This document shows positions 18,571 to 28,712 of a stretch of 64,000 nt of DNA, in pieces; the stretch's first letter is position 1, and every line of letters begins with the position of its first letter. Origin of the DNA: Micromonospora sp. C28SCA-DRY-2 (GTDB lineage Bacteria > Actinomycetota > Actinomycetes > Mycobacteriales > Micromonosporaceae); contig NZ_JAUMKD010000002.1 of the NCBI RefSeq assembly GCF_030519475.1, forward strand, positions 553,501-617,500, in the 5' to 3' direction. The position numbers and the translations under genes are program-made. A model generated the notes under the pieces. The model saw nothing but the letters and a program-made list of their open reading frames with translations. It did not search any database and had not been told where the DNA came from.

Positions 18571-20226
18571 TTACTGGTTCTCGACCGGGCGGTCGGTCGT
18601 GCCGTCGCGGAAGCGGGTCACCGTCTCACGGGCCTCGTCACCCTCCAGCGGGGCGGCCGGCGCCTCGTTGATCCGGCGCTCGTCCTCCTTGCCGAGGAAG
18701 ACCTGCTTGAACTCCGTGATGGCGGTGTCCAGCGAGGCGATGATGTCGTCGTCCCACTTGTTGTCGGCGATGGCCGCGAGGACGCCCTCGTGCTTGTGCC
18801 GCAGGTACTGGAGGAACTCCGACTCGAACCGCCGGATCTCGCCCACCGGGATGTCGTCCAGCTTGCCCTCGGTGCCGGCCCAGACCGAGACGACCTGCTC
18901 CTGCACCGGGAACGGCGAGTAGTTCGGCTGCTTGAGCAGCTCGACCAGGCGGGAACCGCGCTCCAGCTGGGCCCGGGAGGCCTTGTCCAGGTCGGAGGCG
19001 AAGGCGGCGAACGCCTCCAGCTCGCGGTACTGGGCCAGGTTGAGCCGCAGCGAGCCGGCGACCTTCTTCATCGGCTTCACCTGCGCGGCGCCACCGACCC
19101 GGGAGACCGAGGTGCCGACGTTGATGGCCGGCCGGACGCCCTGGTTGAACAGGTCGGTCTCGAGGAAGATCTGACCGTCGGTGATCGAGATCACGTTGGT
19201 CGGGATGAAGGCCGAGATGTCGTTGGCCTTGGTCTCGATGATCGGCAGACCGGTCATCGAGCCGCCGCCCATCTCGTCCGACAGCTTCGCGCAGCGCTCC
19301 AGCAGCCGGGAGTGCAGGTAGAAGACGTCACCCGGGTACGCCTCGCGGCCCGGCGGGCGGCGCAGCAGCAGCGACACGGCGCGGTACGCCTCGGCCTGCT
19401 TGCTCAGGTCGTCGAAGACGATCAGGACGTGCTTGCCGCCGTACATCCAGTGCTGCCCGATGGACGAGCCGGTGTAGGGGGCGAGGTACTTGAAGCCGGC
19501 CGGGTCGGAGGCCGGGGACGCGACGATGGTGGTGTACTCCATCGCGCCCGCCTCCTCCAGGAGGCCCTTGATCGAGGCGATCGTGGAGGCCTTCTGGCCG
19601 ACGGCGACGTAGATGCAGCGGACCTGCTTCGTCGGGTCGCCGGAGCGCCAGTTGTCCCGCTGGTTGAGGATGGTGTCCAGGGCGACGGTGGTCTTGCCGG
19701 TCTTCCGGTCACCGATGATCAGCTGCCGCTGACCCCGGCCGATCGGGGTCATCGCGTCGACCGCCTTGATGCCGGTCTGCATCGGCTCGAAGACGGACTG
19801 CCGGGCCATCACGTTCGGAGCCTGCAGCTCCAGCTCGCGGTAGCCCTCGTTGGCGATGTCGCCGAGGCCGTCGATCGGCTGGCCGAGCGCGTTGACCACG
19901 CGGCCGAGGAAGGCGTCGCCGACCGGCACGGAGAGCACCCGGCCGGTGCGCTTGACGCGCTGCCCCTCCTCGATGCCGGCGTAGTCACCGAGGACGACGA
20001 CACCGATGTCCCGGACGTCGAGGTTCAGCGCCACGCCGAGCGTGCCGTCCTCGAACTCCAGGAGCTCGTTGGTCATGGTCGAGGGGAGGCCCTCGACGTG
20101 GGCGATGCCGTCGCCGGCGTCGGCGACGGTGCCGACCTCCTCGCGGGAGACGTCGGACGTGTAGGAGGAGACGTAGCGCTCCAGGGCGCCGCGGATCTCC
20201 TCCGTCGAGATGGTCAGCTCGGCCAT
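18571..20226 (-). CDS. atpA: ATP synthase subunit alpha
   Basis: The 551-aa non-catalytic nucleotide-binding subunit of F1, with P-loop GDRKTGKT (172-179) and the segment [17 protein letters not shown]-terminal extension past the usual end ([12 protein letters not shown]) is mildly long. The ATG has an AAGGA/GAGG ribosome region upstream. A 92-bp gap separates it from atpH, longer than other gaps in the operon. Confidence 0.98.
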   Translation of the reverse strand: MAELTISTEEIRGALERYVSSYTSDVSREEVGTVADAGDGIAHVEGLPSTMTNELLEFEDGTLGVALNLDVRDIGVVVLGDYAGIEEGQRVKRTGRVLSVPVGDAFLGRVVNALGQPIDGLGDIANEGYRELELQAPNVMARQSVFEPMQTGIKAVDAMTPIGRGQRQLIIGDRKTGKTTVALDTILNQRDNWRSGDPTKQVRCIYVAVGQKASTIASIKGLLEEAGAMEYTTIVASPASDPAGFKYLAPYTGSSIGQHWMYGGKHVLIVFDDLSKQAEAYRAVSLLLRRPPGREAYPGDVFYLHSRLLERCAKLSDEMGGGSMTGLPIIETKANDISAFIPTNVISITDGQIFLETDLFNQGVRPAINVGTSVSRVGGAAQVKPMKKVAGSLRLNLAQYRELEAFAAFASDLDKASRAQLERGSRLVELLKQPNYSPFPVQEQVVSVWAGTEGKLDDIPVGEIRRFESEFLQYLRHKHEGVLAAIADNKWDDDIIASLDTAITEFKQVFLGKEDERRINEAPAAPLEGDEARETVTRFRDGTTDRPVENQ

Positions 20227-20318
20227 CCTCTGCTTCCTTAAGTATCAGGGGCCCGGGATACCTAGTACCGACCGGTCCGAATGGCGTCTATTCTCAGGCG
20301 CTGCGCGGCGGAGCCGCC

Positions 20319-21140
20319 TCAGCGCTTCGCGAGCGCGTTGCGGGTCTCGTTGAGGCGGCGCAGGACGGTGCCGTCGTACAGGTCGGAGCCGACCCGCACG
20401 CTCGCGCCACCGAGGACCTCGGGGTTCACCGTCTGCTTGACGGATACCTCCCGACCGTATATCGCGGAGAGGCTGGCGCCCAGTCGGCGCTCCTCCTCTT
20501 CACTCAACGGGGCCGCCACCGTCACGTACGCCACCTGCCGGTCGCGCCGGTCGGCGGCGAGCTCGACCAGCCGGGTGAGCGCCCCGGTGAAGGAGCGTCC
20601 CCCGAAGCCGGCGAGCGCAACCCCGACGAGGTAGCCGGTGATCGGTCGGGTCTTGCCGGTGAGCAACTGGTCGGCCAGGGCGGCCCGCTGCTTGACCGGC
20701 GCCATCCCGTCGGAGAGCGCGTTGGACAGCTCGGGCGAACCGGAGACGACCTGCCCGAAACGGAACAGCTCGTCCTCGACCTCCCCCAGCTCGCCGGCCG
20801 AGTCGGCGGCGGCCAGGAGCGCCTCCACGCCGAGCCGCTCGGTGCCGTCGAGCAGTTCCGACGGCGCCGACCACCGGCCGGAGACCAGCGCGGTGAGCAG
20901 CTCGATCGCGTCCGCGCCGACCTTGCCGCCGAGGATCCCGGTCAGCAGGGCGACCCGGTCCTCGCCGGAGCGGGCCGGGTCGGAGAGCGCCCGGCGCAGC
21001 CGCGGCTCCCGCCGCAGCAGGGCGGCGACGGAGAGGATGTCGTCGGCGGTGGTGGCCACCGCCGACGGCTCCGCGCCGCGGACGTACGCGTCGAGGCGCT
21101 CGGCCGCGATCTTGTACGACTCCCGGCTGGCGGCCTGCAT
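20319..21140 (-). CDS. atpH: ATP synthase subunit delta
   Basis: A 273-aa peripheral-stalk subunit with the expected C-terminal segment (RLGASLSAIYGREVSVKQTV, then GGASVRVGSDLYDGTV). It is longer than the ~180-aa E. coli delta, as usual in Streptomyces-type actinobacteria, but is not fused to a b-type subunit as in mycobacteria. Its start overlaps the atpF stop by one base. Confidence 0.96.
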   Translation of the reverse strand: MQAASRESYKIAAERLDAYVRGAEPSAVATTADDILSVAALLRREPRLRRALSDPARSGEDRVALLTGILGGKVGADAIELLTALVSGRWSAPSELLDGTERLGVEALLAAADSAGELGEVEDELFRFGQVVSGSPELSNALSDGMAPVKQRAALADQLLTGKTRPITGYLVGVALAGFGGRSFTGALTRLVELAADRRDRQVAYVTVAAPLSEEEERRLGASLSAIYGREVSVKQTVNPEVLGGASVRVGSDLYDGTVLRRLNETRNALAKR

Positions 21141-21676
21141 CAGCGGGCCCCCGTGCTCTCGAGACCGCTCAGGAACCGGTCGACGGTGCCCTTGCGGCGC
21201 GCCTCGTCGGCGAGCGACTCACCGACGATCTTGCTGGCCAGGTCGACCGCGATGGTGCCGACCTCGGTGCGCAGCTCGCGCACGATGGTGGCCCGCTCCG
21301 CGGCGAGCTGCTCCTTGCCGGCCGCGATGATCCGGTCGGACTCCTCCCGCGCCTTGGCGAGGATGTCCTGCCGGATGCCCTCGGCGTCGGCCCGGGCGTC
21401 GTCCCGGATCTTGGCAGCGTCGGTACGCGCCTCGGCGAGCTGCGCGCGGTACTGCTCGAGCAGCTGGTTGGCCTCGGCCTGGGCGGCCTCGGCGCGCTTG
21501 ATGCCGCCCTCGATCGCGTCCACCCGAGCCTGGAACGTCTGCTCCATGCGCGGGAAGACGAACTTCATCAGCACGAAGCAGAGAATCGCGAACGCGATGG
21601 AGCCGACCACGATCTCCTGCCAGACCGGCAGGATCGGGTTGTGCTCCGTCCCTCCCTCGGCAGCGAGCTGGAACAT
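21140..21676 (-). CDS. atpF: ATP synthase subunit b
   Basis: A 178-aa peripheral-stalk subunit with one N-terminal membrane helix (residues ~24-44) followed by a long charged coiled coil (FQARVDAIEGGIKRAEAAQA...). It links Fo to F1 through the delta subunit encoded next. Confidence 0.96.
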   Translation of the reverse strand: MFQLAAEGGTEHNPILPVWQEIVVGSIAFAILCFVLMKFVFPRMEQTFQARVDAIEGGIKRAEAAQAEANQLLEQYRAQLAEARTDAAKIRDDARADAEGIRQDILAKAREESDRIIAAGKEQLAAERATIVRELRTEVGTIAVDLASKIVGESLADEARRKGTVDRFLSGLESTGAR

Positions 21677-21702
21677 GGCAACCTCCCGGTCGAATGGCGG
21701 GA

Positions 21703-21960
<258 letters not shown>

Positions 21961-22010
21961 TTATCACGCGTGACGGTCACGCGGGACGACAACGGTTGGT
22001 GCGAGGTGGA

Positions 22011-22808
22011 TCAGTGTTCGTCGGCGAGCGAGCCCTGCACGTAGCTCGCGGTCAGCACCGTGAAGACGTACGCCTGCAGGACGATCACCAGGAACTCGAG
22101 GAAGGTGAGCGCCACGGTCATCACCCACGACAGGACCGACACCGGCGCCAGCCAGGCGTTGGCGTTGAGCATCGCGAAGCCGCCGAGCGTGAAGACCAGC
22201 AGGATCATGTGGCCGGCGAACATGTTCGCGAAGAGACGGACGGCCAGCGTGAACGGCCGGAAGAGGAAGGTCGAAGCGAACTCGATCGGAATCAGCAGCG
22301 GCAGGATGTACCAGGGCGCCGGCGGGATGAGGGAGTTCTTGAAGAACTTGCCGGCGCCGTGGTGCCGGATGCCCGCGTAGATGAAGAGCACGTAGCTGAT
22401 CACGGCGAGGATCGTCGGGAAGGCGATGTGCGAGTTCGGCGAGATCTGGAAGAACGGCACGATCGCGAAGAGGTTGGTCAGCAGGATGAAGCAGAAGAGC
22501 GTGGTGAAGTACGGCGCGAACCGCACCCCCGCGTGCCCGATCATGTCGACCGCGATGTTGTTCCGCACGAAGCCGTAGATCGACTCGGCCAGCCACTGCT
22601 TCTTCGTCGGCACCAGCTGCGGCTTCCGGTAGGTCGCCAGGAAGAAGATGATCAGAACGCCGACGGCCAGCCAGACCATCGCGGTGATCTTGGTGAACCA
22701 GTAGGAGTTCTCCGCACCCCAGGGCAGGATGCCGGGCAGGTAGAAGTCCTCCACGCTGGGTGGGAATGCTGCCTCGCCCTGAGCCAGAACGTTCGCCGCT
22801 CCGAACAC
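22011..22808 (-). CDS. atpB: ATP synthase subunit a
   Basis: The 265-aa Fo subunit that forms the proton half-channels. It has about six hydrophobic segments and the conserved Arg region in the penultimate helix (FTLAVRLFANMFAGHMIL). The start is GTG at 22808 with a GGAAGGGA ribosome site. Confidence 0.96.
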   Translation of the reverse strand: MFGAANVLAQGEAAFPPSVEDFYLPGILPWGAENSYWFTKITAMVWLAVGVLIIFFLATYRKPQLVPTKKQWLAESIYGFVRNNIAVDMIGHAGVRFAPYFTTLFCFILLTNLFAIVPFFQISPNSHIAFPTILAVISYVLFIYAGIRHHGAGKFFKNSLIPPAPWYILPLLIPIEFASTFLFRPFTLAVRLFANMFAGHMILLVFTLGGFAMLNANAWLAPVSVLSWVMTVALTFLEFLVIVLQAYVFTVLTASYVQGSLADEH

Positions 22809-22820
22809 CTGCGTCCCTTC

Positions 22821-23057
22821 CTAAGTAGGCGTGCCGAGTCGGCGGACGACCAGGATGATCCCCCCGGCCATGCCGAGCACGGCGCCGATCCCGAGGGCGA
22901 TGCCCCCGGTGTCGAGCCACTGGTCGACCAGCCAGCCGATGAAGCCCCACACCCCCATGCCCGCGATCAGGTACGCGAGCGCAGTCCAGCCCTGGCCGGC
23001 ACCGGACGGAACGTCGTCCCGGTCGCCGCTGGGTCGGGGGGTTTGGTCATCAGCCAT
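22821..23057 (-). CDS. AtpZ/AtpI-family small membrane protein
   Basis: A 78-aa protein with two predicted membrane helices (residues ~25-45 and ~50-70: ALAYLIAGMGVWGFIGWLVD and GIALGIGAVLGMAGGIILVV). It resembles AtpZ-type proteins encoded just before atpB, thought to help assembly or Mg2+ handling of the ATP synthase. The ATG at 23057 is preferred over a longer ORF because it gives the family-typical polar N-terminus. Confidence 0.82.
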   Translation of the reverse strand: MADDQTPRPSGDRDDVPSGAGQGWTALAYLIAGMGVWGFIGWLVDQWLDTGGIALGIGAVLGMAGGIILVVRRLGTPT

Positions 23058-23237
23058 GACGGGGCGAACGATATCAGTCGGGAAGACGAGGCTGTGCCTC
23101 ACCCCCCGCACAACCGTCGTTGTGTGGGCGTCGGGCGGGCAGGCGCGTCTGTGGGCACGCTACTCCCCTTCCGCCAGCCTGGAAATGACCGATGGCGGAC
23201 ACATTTCCGCGTCGTCCGAGGGGTGGGATTCCCGCGG

Positions 23238-23672
23238 TCAGCGAGTGCCGCGGGCATGCACGGCGGTGAGCCACCAGATGTGCACCCCGGTCCAGACCAC
23301 GACGCCCGCGGCGATGCCCAGGCAGAGCGGGATCAGGCCGGCCCAGCCGGTCGACGCCACGGCCACCATCACCACCCCGAGCAGGGTGAACTTGGCCGCG
23401 TAGAGGCCGAGTCCGAAGGGGAGAACCAGCTGCGGGTTCACCGAGTCGGCCCAGGCCAGCACCACGGTGGTCAGGGTGTAGCTGGCCACCGTGACACCCA
23501 CCCCGGCCGCCGCGCCGAGCGCCGCGTCGGCGCCGCCGGTGACCGCGCCGAGCAGCGCGGCCGCGGCGGCCAGCAGGCCGCTCGCGGCCAGCAGCACCGG
23601 CAGGTGGCGCAGCCGCCAGCGCCGGTCGGTCGCCGCGGCCGGCGCCGGCTCGCGCACCCCGGGCTCAGCCAC
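23238..23672 (-). CDS. ATP synthase protein I-like membrane protein
   Basis: A 144-aa protein with four predicted membrane helices, in the place where atpI lies in actinobacterial atp operons. AtpI is thought to aid assembly of the c-ring. The first 8 bp overlap the end of glyA, so it is co-transcribed with that gene. Assignment rests on size, hydropathy and position; the sequence itself is weakly conserved in this family. Confidence 0.7.
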   Translation of the reverse strand: MAEPGVREPAPAAATDRRWRLRHLPVLLAASGLLAAAAALLGAVTGGADAALGAAAGVGVTVASYTLTTVVLAWADSVNPQLVLPFGLGLYAAKFTLLGVVMVAVASTGWAGLIPLCLGIAAGVVVWTGVHIWWLTAVHARGTR

Positions 23673-24954
23673 GGGGGTACGCCGGGAACTCGGTGACCAG
23701 CTCGGTCACCTCGGACGCGATAGCGGCCAGCCGGTCGCTGCCGCCCGGATCGGCGGGATCGGTGCGCACCGCCCGGGCGATCAGCCCGGCGACCCGGCGC
23801 AGCTCGCCCTCCCGCATGCCCTGGGTGGTCACGGCGGGCGTGCCGACCCGGATCCCGGAGGCCACCATCGGCTTCTCCGGGTCGTACGGGATGGCGTTCT
23901 TGTTCAGCGTGATGCCGGCGGCGTCGCAGCGCGCCTCGGCGTCGGCGCCGGTCACCCCCACCTCGCGCAGGTCGATCAGGGCGAGGTGGGTGTCGGTGCC
24001 GCCGGAGACCGGGCGCATGCCCTCGGCGGCCAGCCCGGCGGCGAGCGCCTGCGCGTTGCGCACCACCTGGGTCGCGTACGCCTGGAACTCGGTCTGCGCG
24101 GCCTCGCGCAGCGCGACGGCCTTGGCCGCGACGGCGTGCATCAGCGGGCCGCCCTGGGTGAACGGGAAGACCGCCTTGTCGATCCGCTGGGCCAGCGACT
24201 CCCGGCACAGGATCATCCCGCCACGCGGCCCGCGCAGCACCTTGTGCGTGGTGGCGCAGACGACGTCGGCGTGCGGGACCGGGGAGGGGATGGCCTTGCC
24301 GGCGACCAGCCCGATGAAGTGCGCGGCGTCCACCATGAGGTACGCGTCGACCTCGTCGGCGATCTCCCGGAACCGGGCGAAGTCGATCAGCCGCGGGTAC
24401 GCGGTCGCGCCACAGATGATCATCTTGGGCCGGTGCGCCAGGGCCAGGTCGCGCACCTCGTCGTAGTCGATCAGCTCGGTGTCCCGGCGCACCGTGTAGC
24501 CGACGGTGTGGAACCACTTGCCGGAGAAGTTCACCCGGCTGCCGTGCGTCAGGTGCCCGCCGTGCGGCAGGTCCATGGCGAGCACCGTGTCGCCCGGCTG
24601 CACCAGCGCCGCGTACGCGGCCAGGTTGGCACTCGCCCCGGAGTGCGGCTGGAGGTTGGCGTGCTCGGCCCCGAAGAGCTCCTTCGCCCGGGCGATGCCG
24701 ATCTCCTCGGCCCGGTCCACCTCGGCGCAGCCGCCGTAGTAGCGCCGGCCCGGGTAGCCCTCGGCGTACTTGTTGGTCAGCGTCGAGCCGAGCGCGGCGA
24801 GCACGGCCGGCGAGGTGAGGTTCTCGCTGGCGATCAGCTGGAGGCCGCCGCGCAGCCGGTCCAGCTCGCCGAGCACCACCCCGGCGATCTCCGGGTCGGT
24901 GGCCCGGAGCTGGTCGAAGTCCGGCCCCCAGAAGGTGCTTTGCGCGGTGTCCAC
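23665..24954 (-). CDS. glyA: Serine hydroxymethyltransferase
   Basis: A 429-aa PLP enzyme that interconverts serine and glycine and supplies one-carbon units to tetrahydrofolate. The PLP-lysine segment is VVCATTHKVLRGPRGG, and other hallmarks are ENLTSPAVL, YPGRRYYGG and MDLPHGGHLTHG. The GTG at 24954 is preceded at 8 nt by a TAGACT -10 box, so the mRNA is probably leaderless. Its end overlaps the atpI-like gene by 8 bp, so the atp operon may receive read-through from this promoter. In Streptomyces a wecA-type gene lies between glyA and atpI (from memory); it is missing here. Confidence 0.95.
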   Translation of the reverse strand: MDTAQSTFWGPDFDQLRATDPEIAGVVLGELDRLRGGLQLIASENLTSPAVLAALGSTLTNKYAEGYPGRRYYGGCAEVDRAEEIGIARAKELFGAEHANLQPHSGASANLAAYAALVQPGDTVLAMDLPHGGHLTHGSRVNFSGKWFHTVGYTVRRDTELIDYDEVRDLALAHRPKMIICGATAYPRLIDFARFREIADEVDAYLMVDAAHFIGLVAGKAIPSPVPHADVVCATTHKVLRGPRGGMILCRESLAQRIDKAVFPFTQGGPLMHAVAAKAVALREAAQTEFQAYATQVVRNAQALAAGLAAEGMRPVSGGTDTHLALIDLREVGVTGADAEARCDAAGITLNKNAIPYDPEKPMVASGIRVGTPAVTTQGMREGELRRVAGLIARAVRTDPADPGGSDRLAAIASEVTELVTEFPAYPRG

Positions 24955-24962
24955 AGCGCCAG

Positions 24963-24968
24963 AGTCTA
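24963..24968 (-). promoter_or_regulatory. -10 element of glyA (leaderless start)
   Basis: TAGACT on the minus strand ends 8 nt before the GTG at 24954, with no Shine-Dalgarno sequence between. Confidence 0.55.
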
Positions 24969-24989
24969 TTGGGCCGCAGACTGGGGATC

Positions 24990-26483
24990 GTGAGATGCCT
25001 GGTCACCGGAGCCACGGGGTACATCGGCGGGCGGCTCGCGCCCCGGCTGCTGGCCGCCGGACACACCGTACGCTGCCTGGCCCGCAAGGCCGGCCGGCTG
25101 CGGGACGTGCCGTGGGCGAGCCGGGTCGAGATCGCCGAGGGCGACCTGCGCCGGCCGGAGACGCTGCCGGCCGCGTTCGCCGGCGTGGACGTCGCGTACT
25201 ACCTGGTGCACTCGCTCGGCCAGGCCGGTTTCGAGGCGGCCGACCGGGAGGCGGCGGAGAACTTCGCGGCGGCCGCCCGCGCCGCCGGCGTACGCCGGAT
25301 CGTCTACCTGGGCGGGCCGGAGCCGGCGGCCGGCCGGTCGGCCGGGTCGGCGCACCTGCGGTCCCGCGCCGAGGTGGGGCGGATCCTGCTGGACAGCGGG
25401 GTGCCGACCGCAGTGCTGCGGGCCGCGGTGATCATCGGGTCCGGCTCGGCGTCGTTCGAGATGCTGCGCCACCTCACCGAGCGGCTGCCGGTGATGGTCA
25501 CCCCGCGCTGGGTGCGCAACCGGATCCAGCCGATCGCGGTCCGCGACGTGCTCCACTACCTGGTCGCATGCGCGCACCTGCCGCCGGAGGTCGACCGGGG
25601 CTTCGACATCGGCGGGCCGGACGTGCTCACCTTCCAGGAGATGATGCAGCGCTACGCCCGGGTCGCCGGGTTGCCCCGGCGGTTCATCGTGCCGGTGCGG
25701 CCGCTGACCCCGGCGCTCTCCTCGCTCTGGGTCGGGCTGATCACCCCGGTGCCGAACGCGATCGCCCGGCCGCTGGTGGAGAGCCTGGTGCACGAGGCGG
25801 TCGCCCGCGAGCACGACATCGCCCGGTACGTGCCCGACCCGCCGGCCGGGCTCACCGGCTTCGACCAGGCGGTGGAGCTGGCGCTGGCCAAGGTCCGCGA
25901 CGCCGCGGTGGAGACCCGGTGGTCGAACGCGAGCGGCCCGGACGCGCCGGCCGAACCGCTGCCCAGCGACCCGAAGTGGTCCGGCGGCACCACCTACACC
26001 GACGAGCGGGAACGGGCGGTGGCCGCCCCGCCGGACGTGCTCTGGCGGGTGATCGAGGGGGTCGGCGGGGAGCACGGCTGGTACTCCTTCCCGCTCGCCT
26101 GGTCGGTGCGCGGCTGGCTGGACCGGCTGGTCGGCGGGGTGGGGCTGCGCCGGGGGCGGCGCGACCCGCACCGGCTCCAGGTCGGCGAGGCGCTGGACTT
26201 CTGGCGGGTGGAGGAGATCGTCCCGGGTGAGCTGCTGCGGCTGCGCGCCGAGATGCGGCTGCCCGGCCGCGCCTGGTTGGAGATGCGGGTGCTGCCCGGC
26301 TCCGACGGGCACAGCCGCTACCACCAGCGGGCGGTCTTCCTCCCGCGCGGCCTGTCCGGGCACGCGTACTGGGGGTCGGTGGCGCCGTTCCACGCGGTGG
26401 TCTTCGGCGGGATGGCCCGCAACATCGCCCGCGGCGCGGAGCAGCTGGCCGGGCCGGTCAGTTCCCGGTCCGCGCCCCGCTGA
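24990..26483 (+). CDS. NAD(P)-binding protein fused to a DUF2867 domain
   Basis: A 497-aa two-part protein. Residues ~1-300 form an atypical short-chain dehydrogenase (NmrA/epimerase-like) fold with the dinucleotide motif VTGATGYIGG near the N-terminus. Residues ~320-490 resemble DUF2867 (VAAPPDVLWRVIEGVGGEHG, then AEMRLPGRAWLEMRV). The start is GTG at 24990 or an upstream TTG at 24969; the GTG leaves the Rossmann motif right at the N-terminus. The function is unknown; such fusions are often annotated as SDR oxidoreductases. It overlaps the convergent PBP gene by 26 bp. Confidence 0.8.
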   Translation: MRCLVTGATGYIGGRLAPRLLAAGHTVRCLARKAGRLRDVPWASRVEIAEGDLRRPETLPAAFAGVDVAYYLVHSLGQAGFEAADREAAENFAAAARAAGVRRIVYLGGPEPAAGRSAGSAHLRSRAEVGRILLDSGVPTAVLRAAVIIGSGSASFEMLRHLTERLPVMVTPRWVRNRIQPIAVRDVLHYLVACAHLPPEVDRGFDIGGPDVLTFQEMMQRYARVAGLPRRFIVPVRPLTPALSSLWVGLITPVPNAIARPLVESLVHEAVAREHDIARYVPDPPAGLTGFDQAVELALAKVRDAAVETRWSNASGPDAPAEPLPSDPKWSGGTTYTDERERAVAAPPDVLWRVIEGVGGEHGWYSFPLAWSVRGWLDRLVGGVGLRRGRRDPHRLQVGEALDFWRVEEIVPGELLRLRAEMRLPGRAWLEMRVLPGSDGHSRYHQRAVFLPRGLSGHAYWGSVAPFHAVVFGGMARNIARGAEQLAGPVSSRSAPR

Positions 26484-28569
26484 CCTCGAAGGCGGTCGCC
26501 TCGCTCGGTGGCACGAAGTCGCGGATCGGCTGGTCGCGCAGGGCGAACGACATCAACTGGGCCACCGCGTCCACCATCCGGCTCTGCACCGCCTGACCCA
26601 CCGCGTCCCGCGGGTCGTCCGGGTTGGCGGCGATGGCGGCGACCGCCAGCTGCGGGGTGAACGCCACCACGGTCTCCGTGGCGTACCGCTCCGAGCTGCC
26701 CGTCTTGCCGGCCACCGGCCGGCCCAGCCGGTCCCGGAGCCGGCTCGCGGTGGCTCCGTCGCAGCGGTTGTACATGGACTGGTCGCCGACCGGGCAGCGG
26801 GCCACGTCCGCCGCCGCGCGGGCCACCTCGGTGTCGAGCACCTGGCGGCAGTCCGGCTTGGCCGCGTCGACCGGGCGACCGGCCGCGTCGGTGATCGAGG
26901 TGACCGGCAGCGGCGCGCACCACGTCCCCTCGGCCGCCAGCGTGGCGTACGCGCCGGCCAGGTCGAGCGGCGTGGTGGTGGCCACGCCGAGCACGAACGG
27001 GCCCCAGGTCCGGGCGCCGTGGCGGGCCAGCCGGGCGTCGTCCGGGGCGCGCAGCACGATGCCGAGCCGCTCGGCCATCTCCACCACCCGGTCCGCGCCG
27101 ACCCGCTCGGTCAGCCAGGCGAAGTACGTGTTCACCGACTCGCCGAAGGCGGTCCACATGTCGTGCCAGCCCTCCATCGACGGGCTGGCGTTCCGCGGGC
27201 ACCAGTAGCCGTCGCAGCTCGCCTCGCCGGAGGCCGGGTAACGGGTGACGAAGCGGTCCGGCGAGTCGAACTCGGTCCGCAGCGGCAGCCCGGACTCCAG
27301 GGCGGCCAGCACGGCGAAGAGCTTGAACGTCGAGCCGGCCTGGTAGCCCGAGATCGCCCCGCCGCCGGCGACGAGCTGGTTGACAGTGTTCGGGTGGTTC
27401 TTCTGCCCGGGCGGGTTGGCGTCCACCCGGTAGTTCCGGTTCACCGCCATCGCGAGCACCCGGCCGGTGCCGGGCTGCACCACCGCCGTCGGCATCGCCC
27501 GGCGGTCGCTCGCCCGGTAGATCCGGTGCACCTGCTCGACGGCGGCGCGCTGCACCGCGAGGTCGAGCGAGGAGACGATGGAGAAGCCCCCCCGGCGCAG
27601 CGTGCGCTGCCGCTCGTCGACGCTGGCGCCGAACGCCGGCTGGGCGTTCCACCAGCGGGTGAACCAGTCACAGAAGTAGCCCCAGTCGTTGTGCCCCTCG
27701 GGCACCGCCGTGCAGTCGTTCGGCGTCTCGCTGGGGCGCAGCTTCAGCGGCTCGGCCCCGGCCCGGGCGGCCTCCTCGGCCGGCACCTGCCCCGCCGCCA
27801 CCAGCCGGTCCAGCACGTACGCCCGGCGGCGCAGGGCGCTGTCCGCGTCCCCGTTGATCGGGTCGTCGGTGTGCGGGGAGCGGACCAGGCCGGCCAGCAG
27901 CGCCGCCTCGCCGAGGGTGAGGTCGGCCGGCGCCTTGGAGAAGTACCGCTTGCTGGCGGCCGCCACCCCGTACGCCCCGGCGCCGAAGTACGCGATGTTC
28001 AGGTAGCGGGCGAGGATCTGGTCCTTGCTCAACTCCCGCTCCAGCGCCAGCGCGTACCGCATCTCCTGGACCTTGCGGGCGGTGGTGATCTCGGTGGCCG
28101 CGGCGCGCTGCGCCTCGCTGAGCCGGGGGTCGCTGCTCAGCACGTTGCGGACGTACTGCATGGTCAGCGTGGAGGCGCCCTGGCGGGTCTCGCCGGATCC
28201 CTGGTTGACGGTGAAGGCCCGGGCCACGCCCCGCAGGTCCACCCCGCTGTGCTGGTGGAACCGGGCGTCCTCGGCGGCGACGATGGCCTGGCGCATCACC
28301 GGGGCCACCTCGGCCAGCGGTACGTCCACCCGGTCCTCCTGGTAGAAGGAGGTGATCAGGGTGGTGCCGTCGCTGGCGTACAGGTTGGACCGCTGGGCGG
28401 TGGGCGGGGTGCGCAGGGTGTTCGGCAGCTCCGCGTACGGCGCGGCGAGCGCCGAGAAGCCGATCCCGAACACCAGCGCGGCCGGCAGGGCCGCCGCCGC
28501 CAGCGCCAGGCCGGCCAGTACGCCGGCGATCAGGATGGTCAGCACTCGGTGCAGATGGGCCCGGGTCAT
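26458..28569 (-). CDS. Class A penicillin-binding protein
   Basis: A 703-aa bifunctional peptidoglycan synthase anchored by an N-terminal helix (residues ~10-40). The glycosyltransferase domain (GT51) has the catalytic Glu100 in AAEDARFHQHSGVD and the motif QGASTLTMQYVRN (130-142). The transpeptidase domain has all three active-site motifs: STFK (413-416, acylated Ser413), SVN (478-480) and KTG (622-624). The ribosome site GGGGAGAG precedes the ATG. Its 3' end overlaps the convergent gene by 26 bp. It lies between the LMW-PTP gene and glyA, where related genomes have no PBP. Confidence 0.93.
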   Translation of the reverse strand: MTRAHLHRVLTILIAGVLAGLALAAAALPAALVFGIGFSALAAPYAELPNTLRTPPTAQRSNLYASDGTTLITSFYQEDRVDVPLAEVAPVMRQAIVAAEDARFHQHSGVDLRGVARAFTVNQGSGETRQGASTLTMQYVRNVLSSDPRLSEAQRAAATEITTARKVQEMRYALALERELSKDQILARYLNIAYFGAGAYGVAAASKRYFSKAPADLTLGEAALLAGLVRSPHTDDPINGDADSALRRRAYVLDRLVAAGQVPAEEAARAGAEPLKLRPSETPNDCTAVPEGHNDWGYFCDWFTRWWNAQPAFGASVDERQRTLRRGGFSIVSSLDLAVQRAAVEQVHRIYRASDRRAMPTAVVQPGTGRVLAMAVNRNYRVDANPPGQKNHPNTVNQLVAGGGAISGYQAGSTFKLFAVLAALESGLPLRTEFDSPDRFVTRYPASGEASCDGYWCPRNASPSMEGWHDMWTAFGESVNTYFAWLTERVGADRVVEMAERLGIVLRAPDDARLARHGARTWGPFVLGVATTTPLDLAGAYATLAAEGTWCAPLPVTSITDAAGRPVDAAKPDCRQVLDTEVARAAADVARCPVGDQSMYNRCDGATASRLRDRLGRPVAGKTGSSERYATETVVAFTPQLAVAAIAANPDDPRDAVGQAVQSRMVDAVAQLMSFALRDQPIRDFVPPSEATAFEVSGARTGN

Positions 28570-28618
28570 CAGCTCTCCCCGCAGGAGCCGGATCGCGCTA
28601 GGACCCGTTCAGAATGAC

Positions 28619-28649
28619 CCGAAACGCCCCTTTCGCCCCTGCGTTTCGG
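28619..28649. terminator. Small hairpin upstream of the PBP gene
   Basis: A perfect 9-bp stem, CCGAAACGC (28619-28627) with GCGTTTCGG (28641-28649), around a 13-nt loop. It lies between the end of the sua5/LMW-PTP operon and the PBP start, so it may act as a terminator or sit in the PBP leader. Confidence 0.4.
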
Positions 28650-28712
28650 CAAACCCGCAGGAAATTCGCGAGGCGGACACCGCTCCCACGGCCGGACACA
28701 CCACCGAGATGG

